DNA from: an uncultured Eubacteriales bacterium
GTDB lineage: Bacteria > Bacillota > Clostridia > UBA1381 > UBA9506
Assembly (NCBI GenBank): GCA_900545185.1
Contig: UQYH01000074.1
Coordinates: 1-11,810 of the forward strand
Reading direction: 5' to 3'
Length of the DNA: 11,810 nt
This document shows positions 1 through 6,094 of the stretch, piece by piece (within the stretch, counting starts at the first letter, position 1; each line of letters starts with the position of its first letter). A program made the position numbers and the translations under genes. The notes under the pieces are model-generated. The model was not told the origin of the DNA. It did not search any database and worked only from the letters and a program-made list of their open reading frames with translations.

Positions 1-30
1 GACGGAGCATATGACTGATTTTTCTGCAAA

Positions 31-61
31 GAAAAATCGGAATGGAGCGAAGTCCATTCCG
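31..61 (-). terminator. Intrinsic terminator of tRNA-Ser
   Basis: Read on the minus strand, the sequence just after the tRNA CCA end forms a 9-bp perfect stem (38-46 with 53-61, CGGAATGGA/TCCATTCCG) with a 6-nt loop. It is followed directly by ATTTTTC, a U-tract on the transcript. This is a textbook rho-independent terminator three bases after the tRNA, so the tRNA is probably monocistronic. A second inverted repeat (17-24 with 31-38) overlaps the U-tract and shares the base of the stem. Confidence 0.85.
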
Positions 62-64
62 ACG

Positions 65-156
65 TGGCGGAGAGGGAGGGATTCGAACCCTCGAACGGGT
101 ATTAGCCGTTACACGATTTCCAATCGTGCGCCTTAGGCCAGCTCAGCCACCTCTCC
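65..156 (-). tRNA. tRNA-Ser (anticodon GGA)
   Basis: The minus strand folds into a class II tRNA. The acceptor stem GGAGAGG pairs with CCTCTCC. The anticodon stem CACGA/TCGTG encloses loop TTGGAAA, giving anticodon GGA (plus-strand 119-121), which reads UCC and UCU. The variable arm is long (AACGG/CCGTT), as expected for serine tRNAs. The T-arm is GAGGG-TTCGAAT-CCCTC. The discriminator base is G (68) and CCA is encoded in the DNA (65-67). The gene has its own promoter upstream at 197-225 and a terminator downstream at 31-61, and is divergent from sigH. No feature looks degenerate. Confidence 0.97.
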
Positions 157-196
157 AAATGATATAAAATTGTAACGCGAAACCCAACAATACAAT

Positions 197-225
197 ATTA
201 TACCACAAGCAAGGACAAAATGCAA
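197..225 (-). promoter_or_regulatory. Vegetative promoter for tRNA-Ser
   Basis: On the minus strand a perfect -10 hexamer TATAAT (plus-strand 197-202) lies 17 bp from a partial -35 hexamer TTGCAT (220-225). The predicted start is near 190, about 34 bases before the mature tRNA 5' end, leaving a short 5' leader for RNase P to remove. A-tracts beginning at 237 lie just upstream of the -35 and may act as an UP element. Confidence 0.8.
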
Positions 226-236
226 GAGATATTTTG

Positions 237-281
237 AAAAAAATTGAAAAAATTAAAAAAAATAAAAAAATTCAAAAAAAA
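237..281. promoter_or_regulatory. Phased A-tracts between divergent promoters
   Basis: Five runs of 6-8 adenines lie at 237-243, 247-252, 255-262, 264-270 and 274-281. Their centres are 8.5-10.5 bp apart (about 9.4 on average), close to one helical turn, which is the arrangement known to bend DNA. The block lies upstream of the sigH -35 (294) and, in the other direction, upstream of the tRNA-Ser -35 (225), so it could serve as a shared UP element or curved site for both promoters. Curvature and function are inferred; only the spacing is seen. Confidence 0.55.
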
Positions 282-293
282 TCGTAATAATGC

Positions 294-322
294 TTGACTT
301 TCGTACTTCGTTAGCATATAAT
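294..322 (+). promoter_or_regulatory. Strong vegetative promoter for sigH
   Basis: TTGACT (294-299) and TATAAT (317-322) are separated by exactly 17 bp, an almost perfect SigA-type promoter. The predicted transcription start is near 329, giving a leader of about 50 nt before the sigH start at 380. Its position rules out the in-frame ATG at 290 as the sigH start. The hexamers do not resemble a SigH-type promoter, so the sequence gives no sign of direct autoregulation. Confidence 0.88.
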
Positions 323-379
323 GGATTCAAAGGGTTAGCGGATTGGCGGCGGATACCAAAGATGGCAGGTGTTTCATGT

Positions 380-997
380 ATGCAACAGCCGGAGCAAATG
401 CTTGACAGCTTAAGCGAAGAAGCGCTTGTTGCGCTTGCTGCAAAAGGAAATGTTTGTGCAATGGAGAGCATCGTCAATCGCTATAAAGGTTTTGTCAAAA
501 GCCGTTCCAAATCTTACTTCTTAATCGGTGCAGATCGCGATGATGTCATTCAGGAGGGTATCATTGGCCTTTACAAAGCTATTTTAAGTTTTAAGCCCGA
601 ACGTGGTGTTGGCTTTAAAACATTTGCAGAGCTTTGCATTACCCGTCATATCATCACTGCGGTGAAAACGGCATCACGGCAAAAGCATATGCCGCTGAAT
701 ACATATGTTTCTCTTAACCGAAACGAATGTGCGGCAGCGTATTTGGAATGTGCCGGTCGTGATCGGGCTTCGGACAATGTGAATCCGGAACAGATTATGA
801 TTGAAAGAGAAGATATGATTGGAATTGAAGGGCAAATTGACAAAGCGTTATCAAGATTCGAAGCAAAGGTTTTAATGTGTTATGTCAGCGGTATGTCTTA
901 TGTACAGATTGCAGCTTACATGGGCAGAGAACCGAAGTCGATTGATAATGCGCTGCAAAGAATCAGAAAAAAACTGGAGAAATTTCTTTGCAAATGA
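380..997 (+). CDS. sigH: RNA polymerase sigma-H factor (Spo0H-type)
   Basis: Sigma-70 family factor of 205 residues that directs RNA polymerase to early-stationary-phase and sporulation-onset genes in Firmicutes (family knowledge). Region 2 contains SYFLIGADRDDVIQEG (residues 45-60), then FAELCITRHIITAVKTASRQKH (split here as FAELCITRHI at 82-91 and KTASRQKH at 96-103). Region 4 carries SYVQIAAYMGREP followed by SIDNALQRIRKKLEKF (about 173-202). The SIDNAL and RQKH blocks are characteristic of SigH. I chose ATG 380 because AGGTG (367-371) lies 8 nt upstream and the promoter at 294-322 excludes ATG 290; ATG 362 and 398 are less likely alternatives. Having sigH does not prove sporulation, since many non-spore-forming Firmicutes keep it. 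The next gene starts 111 nt downstream. In Bacillus, sigH instead lies near the secE-nusG region. Confidence 0.95.
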   Translation: MQQPEQMLDSLSEEALVALAAKGNVCAMESIVNRYKGFVKSRSKSYFLIGADRDDVIQEGIIGLYKAILSFKPERGVGFKTFAELCITRHIITAVKTASRQKHMPLNTYVSLNRNECAAAYLECAGRDRASDNVNPEQIMIEREDMIGIEGQIDKALSRFEAKVLMCYVSGMSYVQIAAYMGREPKSIDNALQRIRKKLEKFLCK

Positions 998-1042
998 GTT
1001 GTGCTGTAAAAAGCAGGTTTGGTGTTGTGTGTTGTGTTTTTG

Positions 1043-1084
1043 GTAAACAAGGGGCTTGCTCCTTCTTTACAATATAATTTTTTT
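1043..1084 (+). terminator. Possible weak terminator after sigH
   Basis: An inverted repeat pairs 1043-1054 with 1059-1070, with one C-C mismatch, one G-U pair and a CTTG loop. A run of seven T residues begins at 1078, 7 nt after the stem. The gap is too long for a canonical intrinsic terminator, so it may terminate partially, mark a processing site, or do nothing. Just before it, at 1024-1037, the 7-mer GTTGTGT is tandemly duplicated. Confidence 0.35.
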
Positions 1085-1108
1085 ATTATCAAAGTGAGGG
1101 AAAACTAC

Positions 1109-1378
1109 ATGTACGAAGACAAGACGTTGGTTTGTAAGGATTGTGGTGCAGAATTTGTATTCACAGCCGGTGAACAGGAATTCTATGCAGAGAAGGGTTT
1201 TGAAAATGAACCCACACGCTGCAAAGAATGCAGAATTGCAAGAAAGAACAGCTTAAGGCAGTCCAGAGAAATGCACACGGCTATTTGTGCTGACTGCGGC
1301 AAAGAGGCACAGGTGCCTTTTGAGCCGAAGGAAGACAGACCGGTGTATTGCAGCGAATGCTTTGCAAACCATAGATAA
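1109..1378 (+). CDS. Small double zinc-ribbon protein (CxxC-x17-CxxC)
   Basis: An 89-residue protein with eight cysteines in two four-cysteine zinc-binding units. Unit 1 is C9-x2-C12, 25 residues, C38-x2-C41. Unit 2 is C60-x2-C63, exactly 17 residues, C81-x2-C84. This fits the pairing of a probable zinc-ribbon domain (zf-trcl type) with the CxxC-x17-CxxC domain, both known as uncharacterised families. The 18-residue linker (42-59) is rich in Arg, Lys and Ser, so nucleic-acid or RNA-polymerase binding is possible but inferred. ATG 1109 is supported by GTGAGGG 8 nt upstream; the open frame reaches back to 1019, but that extension has no cysteine pattern and overlaps the sigH hairpin. No signal peptide is seen, so it is likely cytoplasmic. 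No function is assigned. Confidence 0.85.
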   Translation: MYEDKTLVCKDCGAEFVFTAGEQEFYAEKGFENEPTRCKECRIARKNSLRQSREMHTAICADCGKEAQVPFEPKEDRPVYCSECFANHR

Positions 1379-1554
1379 TCCCCTGCTTTGAGGATTGTAC
1401 ACGCGGCGCGGCAAAGCCGCCGGACGTGATTTGTGTTTGATAAGCTTAAACAGCTTGCGGATTTAGGTAAACAGTAACCTTTTGAAAGAGTGGGCCAATC
1501 CCACTCTTTCGCGTTGTATTACCGCTTTTTTATACGTAATAAGGAGTTTTTATA
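1379..1554 (+). promoter_or_regulatory. Structured rimP leader (intergenic, no gene)
   Basis: This 176-nt gap holds no gene. A hairpin at 1400-1428 has a 5-bp inner stem (GCGGC/GCCGC, loop AAA), a 4x4 internal loop and an outer CACG/CGTG stem. A second, stronger hairpin at 1484-1510 has an 11-bp perfect stem, GAAAGAGTGGG/CCCACTCTTTC, with loop CCAAT. Neither is followed by a good U-tract. I find no convincing promoter: TTGATA (1437-1442) has no acceptable -10. In enterobacteria the rimP-nusA operon has a leader through which NusA controls its own synthesis, so a similar role is a reasonable inference. Confidence 0.6.
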
Positions 1555-2016
1555 ATGGCTTATTCCAAGGTTGAACAACTGGTGTATGAATTGGCAGAGC
1601 CTATTGCGGCTGCTGCGGATGTAACCGTTTGGGATGTTGAATTTAAAAAAGAAGGCAAAGCAAACGTTTTGCGTGTATATATTGATAAAGCCGGGGGCAT
1701 TTCGATTGATGATTGTGAAAAGGTGAGTCTTGCACTTTCGGAAAAGCTGGACGAGCTGGATCCCATCCCTTCGGCATATTCCCTTGAGGTATCTTCGGCG
1801 GGGCTTGACCGCCGCCTGAAACGGGAGTCGGATTTTTTGCAGTTTATCGGCCATTTGGTTGATGTAAAGCTTTATGCACCGATTGACGGCGTCAAGGATT
1901 TTACGGCAGAGCTTTCGGGCTATCAAAATGGTGTGATTACATTGCGCTGCGATGAAAAAACAATTGAGGTTCCGCAGGATAAAGCAGCATCGGTTCGCCT
2001 TGCGGTTGTTTTTTAA
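1555..2016 (+). CDS. rimP: Ribosome maturation factor RimP
   Basis: RimP is a cytoplasmic factor needed for maturation of the 30S ribosomal subunit (family knowledge). The 153-residue length is typical. The N-terminal alpha/beta domain (about 1-85) contains WDVEFKKEGKANVLRVYID and, at about 79-88, LEVSSAGLDR, the family signature usually written LEVSSPGLDR; the Pro-to-Ala change is minor. The C-terminal SH3-like part (about 90-153) ends in VRLAVVF. ATG 1555 is chosen because AAGGAG (1541-1546) lies 8 nt upstream. It opens the rimP-nusA-rnpM-infB-rbfA operon and is preceded by a structured leader. The spacer between ribosome-binding site and start happens to contain TATAAT, but no -35 goes with it. 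Confidence 0.95.
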   Translation: MAYSKVEQLVYELAEPIAAAADVTVWDVEFKKEGKANVLRVYIDKAGGISIDDCEKVSLALSEKLDELDPIPSAYSLEVSSAGLDRRLKRESDFLQFIGHLVDVKLYAPIDGVKDFTAELSGYQNGVITLRCDEKTIEVPQDKAASVRLAVVF

Positions 2017-2030
2017 AACTATATTATGGA

Positions 2031-2047
2031 TTGGGGCAGCACCCCGA
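2031..2047 (+). other. Small hairpin before the nusA ribosome-binding site
   Basis: TTGGGG (2031-2036) can pair with CCCCGA (2042-2047), one G-U pair included, around a CAGCA loop. It lies between the rimP stop and the nusA GGAGG (2056-2060) and leaves the ribosome-binding site free. It is too short and lacks a T-tract, so it is not a terminator. It may affect mRNA stability or be chance. Confidence 0.3.
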
Positions 2048-2069
2048 ATGAATGTGGAGGTCAAATATC

Positions 2070-3098
2070 ATGAATCAGGAATTTATGTCTGCGCTTACGG
2101 AATTGTCGATCAGTAAGAACATCGACAAGGAGATTATTGTTGAAGCGATTGAAAAGGCATTGATTGTTGCGTATAAGAAAAATTACGGACATGCACAAAA
2201 CGTGGAAGCAACAATAGACAGAGAAAGCGGAGAGATTCGCCTGTATCAGCAAAAGACGGTTGTTGAGACTGTGGAAGATCCGAACCTTGAAATTGCCTTA
2301 ACCGAAGCGCAGAATATAGATGCGCGCTATCAGGTGGGGGATACGATTAATATTGAAATTTTACCCAAAAACTTTGGTCGTATTGCGGCACAAACAGCCA
2401 AACAGGTTGTGGTGCAGCGCATTAACGAGGCAGAAAACGAAAATGCTTATGAATATTACCGCGGCAAGGAAAATACCTTGCTCAGCGGCATTATAACGAA
2501 AGCCGAAAGACGCGGTGTTACGGTTCAGGTTGACGGCGATCAGGAAGCCGAGCTGCCGTCCGGCGAACAAATTTCAAATGAAGTGTATCAGCCGGGCAGC
2601 CGCATGAAATTTTTTGTTGTGGGCATTAAAACAACAAAGGAAGGCCCGAAGCTGACACTTTCGAGAAGTCACCCTGCGCTGGTGCGCGCTTTGTTTGAAC
2701 AGGAAGTGCCGGAGCTTTCGAGCGGTGTGGTTGAAATTAAAACCATTGCACGTGAGGCCGGTTCGCGCACTAAAATTTCGGTATTCAGCAGTGACCCGAA
2801 TGTAGATGCTGTCGGCTCATGCGTGGGACCGCGCGGTGCACGCGTACAATATGTATGTGATGAGCTTTCGGGGGAAAAGATAGATATTGTTAAATATTTT
2901 GATGATCCGATTCGCTTTATCCGTGAGGCATTAAGCCCTTCGGAGGTCATCAGTGTTGATATAGATGAAGAAGCGCATGCCGCGCATGTTTTGGTTCCGG
3001 CGCACCAGTTGTCGCTGGCCATCGGTAAATCCGGCCAAAATGCAAGGCTGGCAGCTAAGCTGACCGGCTGGAAGATTGATATTAAACCGGAGGAATAA
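2070..3098 (+). CDS. nusA: Transcription termination/antitermination protein NusA
   Basis: NusA binds RNA polymerase and nascent RNA and modulates pausing, termination and antitermination. The 342-residue protein shows the Gram-positive form. The N-terminal polymerase-binding domain spans about 1-130. An S1 domain spans about 136-200 (LLSGIITKAERRGVTVQV onward). KH1 has GPRG at 253-256, and KH2 has GKSG at 319-322. It ends straight after KH2 with KLTGWKIDIKPEE, so it lacks the C-terminal acidic repeats of proteobacterial NusA. ATG 2070 is supported by GGAGG (2056-2060) with a 9-nt spacer; ATG 2052 is rejected because that GGAGG would fall inside the coding sequence. The next gene starts 6 nt after the stop, and its ribosome-binding site lies within the nusA 3' end. 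Confidence 0.97.
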   Translation: MNQEFMSALTELSISKNIDKEIIVEAIEKALIVAYKKNYGHAQNVEATIDRESGEIRLYQQKTVVETVEDPNLEIALTEAQNIDARYQVGDTINIEILPKNFGRIAAQTAKQVVVQRINEAENENAYEYYRGKENTLLSGIITKAERRGVTVQVDGDQEAELPSGEQISNEVYQPGSRMKFFVVGIKTTKEGPKLTLSRSHPALVRALFEQEVPELSSGVVEIKTIAREAGSRTKISVFSSDPNVDAVGSCVGPRGARVQYVCDELSGEKIDIVKYFDDPIRFIREALSPSEVISVDIDEEAHAAHVLVPAHQLSLAIGKSGQNARLAAKLTGWKIDIKPEE

Positions 3099-3104
3099 TT
3101 TTTT

Positions 3105-3395
3105 ATGGGGACTGTGCATGTACCCGTGAGGGAATGTATAAGCTGCGGTAAAAAGCGGCCCAAGCATGAGTTTTTACGGATTGTAAAAGGAAAAGACGGC
3201 GTTTTTTATGATGCATCCGCCAAGGCAGACGGGCGCGGGGCGTATGTTTGCCCCGATGAAGCCTGTCTGGAACGTCTGGTGCAGCAAAAACGCTTAAACC
3301 GTGCATTCCGCGGAGCGGTAGATGCATCTGTATACGAAGCTGTGACACAGGCGGCGGCGCTTGCGCTGTCCGGGCAACAAAAACAGCAAGGTTAA
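3105..3395 (+). CDS. rnpM: RNase P modulator RnpM (YlxR/DUF448 family)
   Basis: A 96-residue YlxR-family RNA-binding protein. The family has been renamed RnpM because Bacillus and Fusobacterium members were reported to bind the RNase P RNA and modulate its activity (recalled knowledge). It shows the N-terminal pattern R9-E-C11-x2-C14-GKKRPKHEFLRIV, the hallmark GRGAYVC (43-49) with C54 shortly after, and the C-terminal basic KRLNRAFRG (62-70). The GGAGG at 3089-3093, inside the end of nusA, is 11 nt from ATG 3105, a little long; the 6-nt gap suggests translational coupling. In many Firmicutes a ribosomal L7Ae-like gene (ylxQ) follows, but here infB comes next. Confidence 0.93.
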   Translation: MGTVHVPVRECISCGKKRPKHEFLRIVKGKDGVFYDASAKADGRGAYVCPDEACLERLVQQKRLNRAFRGAVDASVYEAVTQAAALALSGQQKQQG

Positions 3396-3455
3396 AAACA
3401 GCGGGGGATTGCTATTTTCGTCCGGTGTTGCGCAAAATTTCGGAGGTGTGGTTGA

Positions 3456-5729
3456 ATGATTAAGGTGAGAGTACATGAGCTGGCTAAATTGCTGGACACA
3501 AATTCAAAAGAACTGATTGGCTTGTTGGCTGAATACGGATATGTGATTAAAAATCATATGACAGTGCTTGAAGACGATCAGCTGGATGTTATTTTAGAGG
3601 TATTTACAAAGCGTTATAACAAAGCGGTGGAAATACCTGATTTTGGCAAGCAAAAGCCTAAGGCCGCGCCCAAAAAAGACGGAGCAGATGCAAAGGACGA
3701 AGAAAAGCAGCCGGAGCCGCAGGCAGAGGAAGAAGTGCCGGCAGAGGTTGTGGACGAACCGATTAAACGCAAGGTACGCCATGTAGATACCCGTCAGACC
3801 GTTGTTGACGTGAATAAAATGGATACGGAAAAGCTGGAAGAAATGGTTCCCACCAATGTGGCTGATGACGGCGTGAAGAAGCAAAAGCTGAAAAAAGGTG
3901 CTAATCGTCATCGCGACAATAACATGAATAATAAAGCCAAACAGCAGCAGCCGGCCAAAGAACAAAAAGTGAAAAAGGAAAAGAAAACCGTTTTAATTCC
4001 CGATGAAATTTCGGTTGGTGAATTTGCAAACCGTTTGGGCGTTTCGCCGACGGAGGTTATTAAAAAGTTGATGGCGCTCGGCATTATGGCGGCAATTAGC
4101 CAGACAATTGATTTTGATGTGGCTTCGCTGATTGCAGAAGATATGGGCGCAATTGTTGAAAAAGAAATTGTGCTGAGCGATGAAGAAATTTTGTTTGATG
4201 ACCACGAGGACACGGAGGAAGAGCTGGAGCATCGTCCGCCGGTTGTGGTTGTTATGGGTCACGTTGACCATGGTAAAACATCACTCTTGGATGCTATTCG
4301 CAGCACCAATGTAACCGATACGGAGGCAGGCGGCATTACGCAGCATATCGGTGCACACCGTGTGCGGATTCATGATAAAAAAATTACGTTTTTGGATACC
4401 CCCGGTCACGAAGCGTTTACGGCGATGCGTGCCAGAGGTGCACAGGTAACGGATATTGCCATTTTGGTTGTGGCAGCCGATGACGGCGTTATGCCGCAGA
4501 CAATTGAAGCCATTAACCATGCCAAGGCTGCCAATGTCAGCATTATTGTTGCCATTAACAAAATTGATAAAGAGGGTGCAAACCCCGACCGTATTAAGCA
4601 GGATTTGACAGAGCACGGCCTTATCCCCGAAGATTGGGGCGGTGATACCATTTGCGTTGAGGTATCAGCCAAGAAAAAACAAAACATTGAAGGCTTGCTT
4701 GAAATGGTGCTTTTGGTTGCGGAAATGCGTGATTTAAAAGCCAATCCCAATCGTAAGGCAAAGGGTACCGTCATTGAGTCTCGCTTGGATAAGGGTCGCG
4801 GCCCCGTTGCAACCGTTTTGGTACAAAACGGTACGTTAAAGGTGGGCGATATTGTGGTTGCCGGTACGGCGATCGGCCATGTACGTGCCATGCTGGATGA
4901 TAAGGGCAAGCGCATTAAAAAGGCAGGTCCTTCGGTTCCGGTTGAGATTACAGGTCTTTCGGAAACGCCAGACGGCGGTGACTTGTTCTATGTTGTAACA
5001 GATGAACGTCTGGGTAAAAGCGTTGTTGAAAAACGTAAGCAACAGCAAAAAGAGGAGCGGATTAAAGCGCACACGGCTGTTACGCTGGACGATTTGTTTG
5101 ACAGAATTAAAGAAGGTCAGGTTAAGGATTTAAATATTATTGTAAAGGCTGACGTACAAGGCTCGGTTGAGGCCGTGCGCCAGTCGCTTGAAAAGCTTTC
5201 AAACGATGAAGTGCATGTTAAGGTCATTCACGGCGGCGTGGGCGCTATTCGTGAATCGGATGTTATGCTGGCATTTGCATCCAATGCCATTATTGTCGGC
5301 TTTAATGTTCGTCCCGATCCAGGTGCGGCGGCCAGTGCAGAGCGTCAGGGTGTTGACGTGCGCTTGTATCGCGTTATTTATAATGCAATTGAAGAAATTG
5401 AAGCGGCCATGAAGGGTATGCTTGAGCCGACCTTCCGTGAGGAAGTGACAGGCCATGCCGAAATCCGTCAAACCTTTAAGGTATCGGGCGTGGGTACGAT
5501 TGCCGGCTGCTATGTGCAGGACGGTACGATTGCCCGCAACACGCAGGTACGTTTGGTGCGTGACGGTATTGTGGTACACGAAGGCAAGCTTGCATCCTTA
5601 AAACGCTTTAAGGACGATGTGAAAGAGGTTCATTCCGGCTATGAATGCGGTTTGGGAATTGAAAACTTTAACGACATTAAAGAGGGCGACATTGTAGAAG
5701 GCTTTAAAATGGTTGAGGTTGAAAAATAA
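3456..5729 (+). CDS. infB: Translation initiation factor IF-2
   Basis: IF2 is the GTPase that brings initiator fMet-tRNA to the 30S subunit and promotes 50S joining. The 757-residue protein has an N-terminal IF2N module (1-50, beginning MIKVRVHELAKLL), a charged, low-complexity Lys/Glu/Gln linker (about 63-178), and a second IF2N module (about 180-230). The G domain has G1 GHVDHGKT (268-275), G2 threonine 295 in GGIT, G3 DTPGH (314-318), G4 NKID (368-371) and G5 SAKK (404-407). Domains II-IV follow, ending in the C2 fMet-tRNA-binding barrel (GVGTIAGCYV, ASLKRFKDDVKEV). All catalytic motifs are intact. ATG 3456 has GGAGG (3442-3446) 9 nt upstream. rbfA begins 19 nt after its stop. I see no well-placed internal start for a short IF2 isoform. 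Confidence 0.98.
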   Translation: MIKVRVHELAKLLDTNSKELIGLLAEYGYVIKNHMTVLEDDQLDVILEVFTKRYNKAVEIPDFGKQKPKAAPKKDGADAKDEEKQPEPQAEEEVPAEVVDEPIKRKVRHVDTRQTVVDVNKMDTEKLEEMVPTNVADDGVKKQKLKKGANRHRDNNMNNKAKQQQPAKEQKVKKEKKTVLIPDEISVGEFANRLGVSPTEVIKKLMALGIMAAISQTIDFDVASLIAEDMGAIVEKEIVLSDEEILFDDHEDTEEELEHRPPVVVVMGHVDHGKTSLLDAIRSTNVTDTEAGGITQHIGAHRVRIHDKKITFLDTPGHEAFTAMRARGAQVTDIAILVVAADDGVMPQTIEAINHAKAANVSIIVAINKIDKEGANPDRIKQDLTEHGLIPEDWGGDTICVEVSAKKKQNIEGLLEMVLLVAEMRDLKANPNRKAKGTVIESRLDKGRGPVATVLVQNGTLKVGDIVVAGTAIGHVRAMLDDKGKRIKKAGPSVPVEITGLSETPDGGDLFYVVTDERLGKSVVEKRKQQQKEERIKAHTAVTLDDLFDRIKEGQVKDLNIIVKADVQGSVEAVRQSLEKLSNDEVHVKVIHGGVGAIRESDVMLAFASNAIIVGFNVRPDPGAAASAERQGVDVRLYRVIYNAIEEIEAAMKGMLEPTFREEVTGHAEIRQTFKVSGVGTIAGCYVQDGTIARNTQVRLVRDGIVVHEGKLASLKRFKDDVKEVHSGYECGLGIENFNDIKEGDIVEGFKMVEVEK

Positions 5730-5748
5730 TGCCTATGGAGGTGCCCGT

Positions 5749-6093
5749 ATGAGCGTAAACAGAATCAACAGAATTAACGAAGAATTTAGAAAAGAACTTT
5801 CTGATATTATCCGCAATATGAAGGATCCGCGCATTCCGATGATGACCAGCGTTGTTACCGTACAGGTGACGCAGGATTTGCGCTATGCAAAAATTTATAT
5901 CAGTGTTTTGGGGAGCGAGGCAGAGCAAAAGGAGGCACTGACGGCACTGAAAAAATCGGCCGGTTATGTGCGCCGAGAGTTGGGCAGCCGTATGAATATG
6001 CGCTATACGCCGGAGCCTGTTTTTGAACTGGATCATTCCATTGAGCACGGGGCACGCATCAGCGAGCTTTTAAAATCAACGCAGGGTGAGTAG
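5749..6093 (+). CDS. rbfA: 30S ribosome-binding factor RbfA
   Basis: RbfA binds immature 30S subunits near helix 1 of 16S rRNA and supports late assembly and cold adaptation. The 114-residue product is of normal length with a single type-II KH-like domain. It starts MSVNRINRINEEFRKELSD, carries the family motif KDPRI (27-31), then the strand pattern DLRYAKIYISVLG and the C-terminal RYTPEPVFELDHSIE. ATG 5749 is chosen because GGAGG (5737-5741) is 7 nt upstream; a TTG at 5713 would overlap infB. Its last codons supply the ribosome-binding region of nrnA, which begins one base after the rbfA stop, implying coupled translation. Confidence 0.96.
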   Translation: MSVNRINRINEEFRKELSDIIRNMKDPRIPMMTSVVTVQVTQDLRYAKIYISVLGSEAEQKEALTALKKSAGYVRRELGSRMNMRYTPEPVFELDHSIEHGARISELLKSTQGE

Positions 6094-6094
6094 G

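Noticed and set aside
290..379. Longer sigH starting at ATG 290
   Set aside because: The ATG lies upstream of the -35 element at 294-299, so it would not be transcribed from that promoter, and the added residues are unlike SigH.
402..430. TTGACA at 402-407 as a second promoter inside sigH, and the repeated AATGCTTGAC at 289-298 and 397-406
   Set aside because: No -10 hexamer occurs at 16-18 bp from 407, and a 10-base repeat in this region is compatible with chance.
1380..1554. SigH- or SigA-type promoter directly before rimP
   Set aside because: Candidate hexamers (AGGATT near 1391, TTGATA at 1437, TATAAT at 1551) lack a partner at the proper spacing.
1519..2064. Minus-strand open frame of 181 codons opposite rimP
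   Set aside because: It mirrors the rimP coding frame, has no ribosome-binding site or recognisable domain, and rimP is a clear family member.
2669..3163. Minus-strand open frame opposite nusA and the start of rnpM
   Set aside because: It crosses the junction of two well-supported genes and has no supporting start signal.
3900..3990. Internal start for a short IF2 isoform
   Set aside because: An AAAAGGTG lies near 3895, but it is about 25 nt from the next ATG, too far for initiation.
4406..4915. Minus-strand open frame of 169 codons opposite infB
   Set aside because: It lies inside the GTPase region of infB, is composition-biased and shows no family motif; a shadow of infB codon use.
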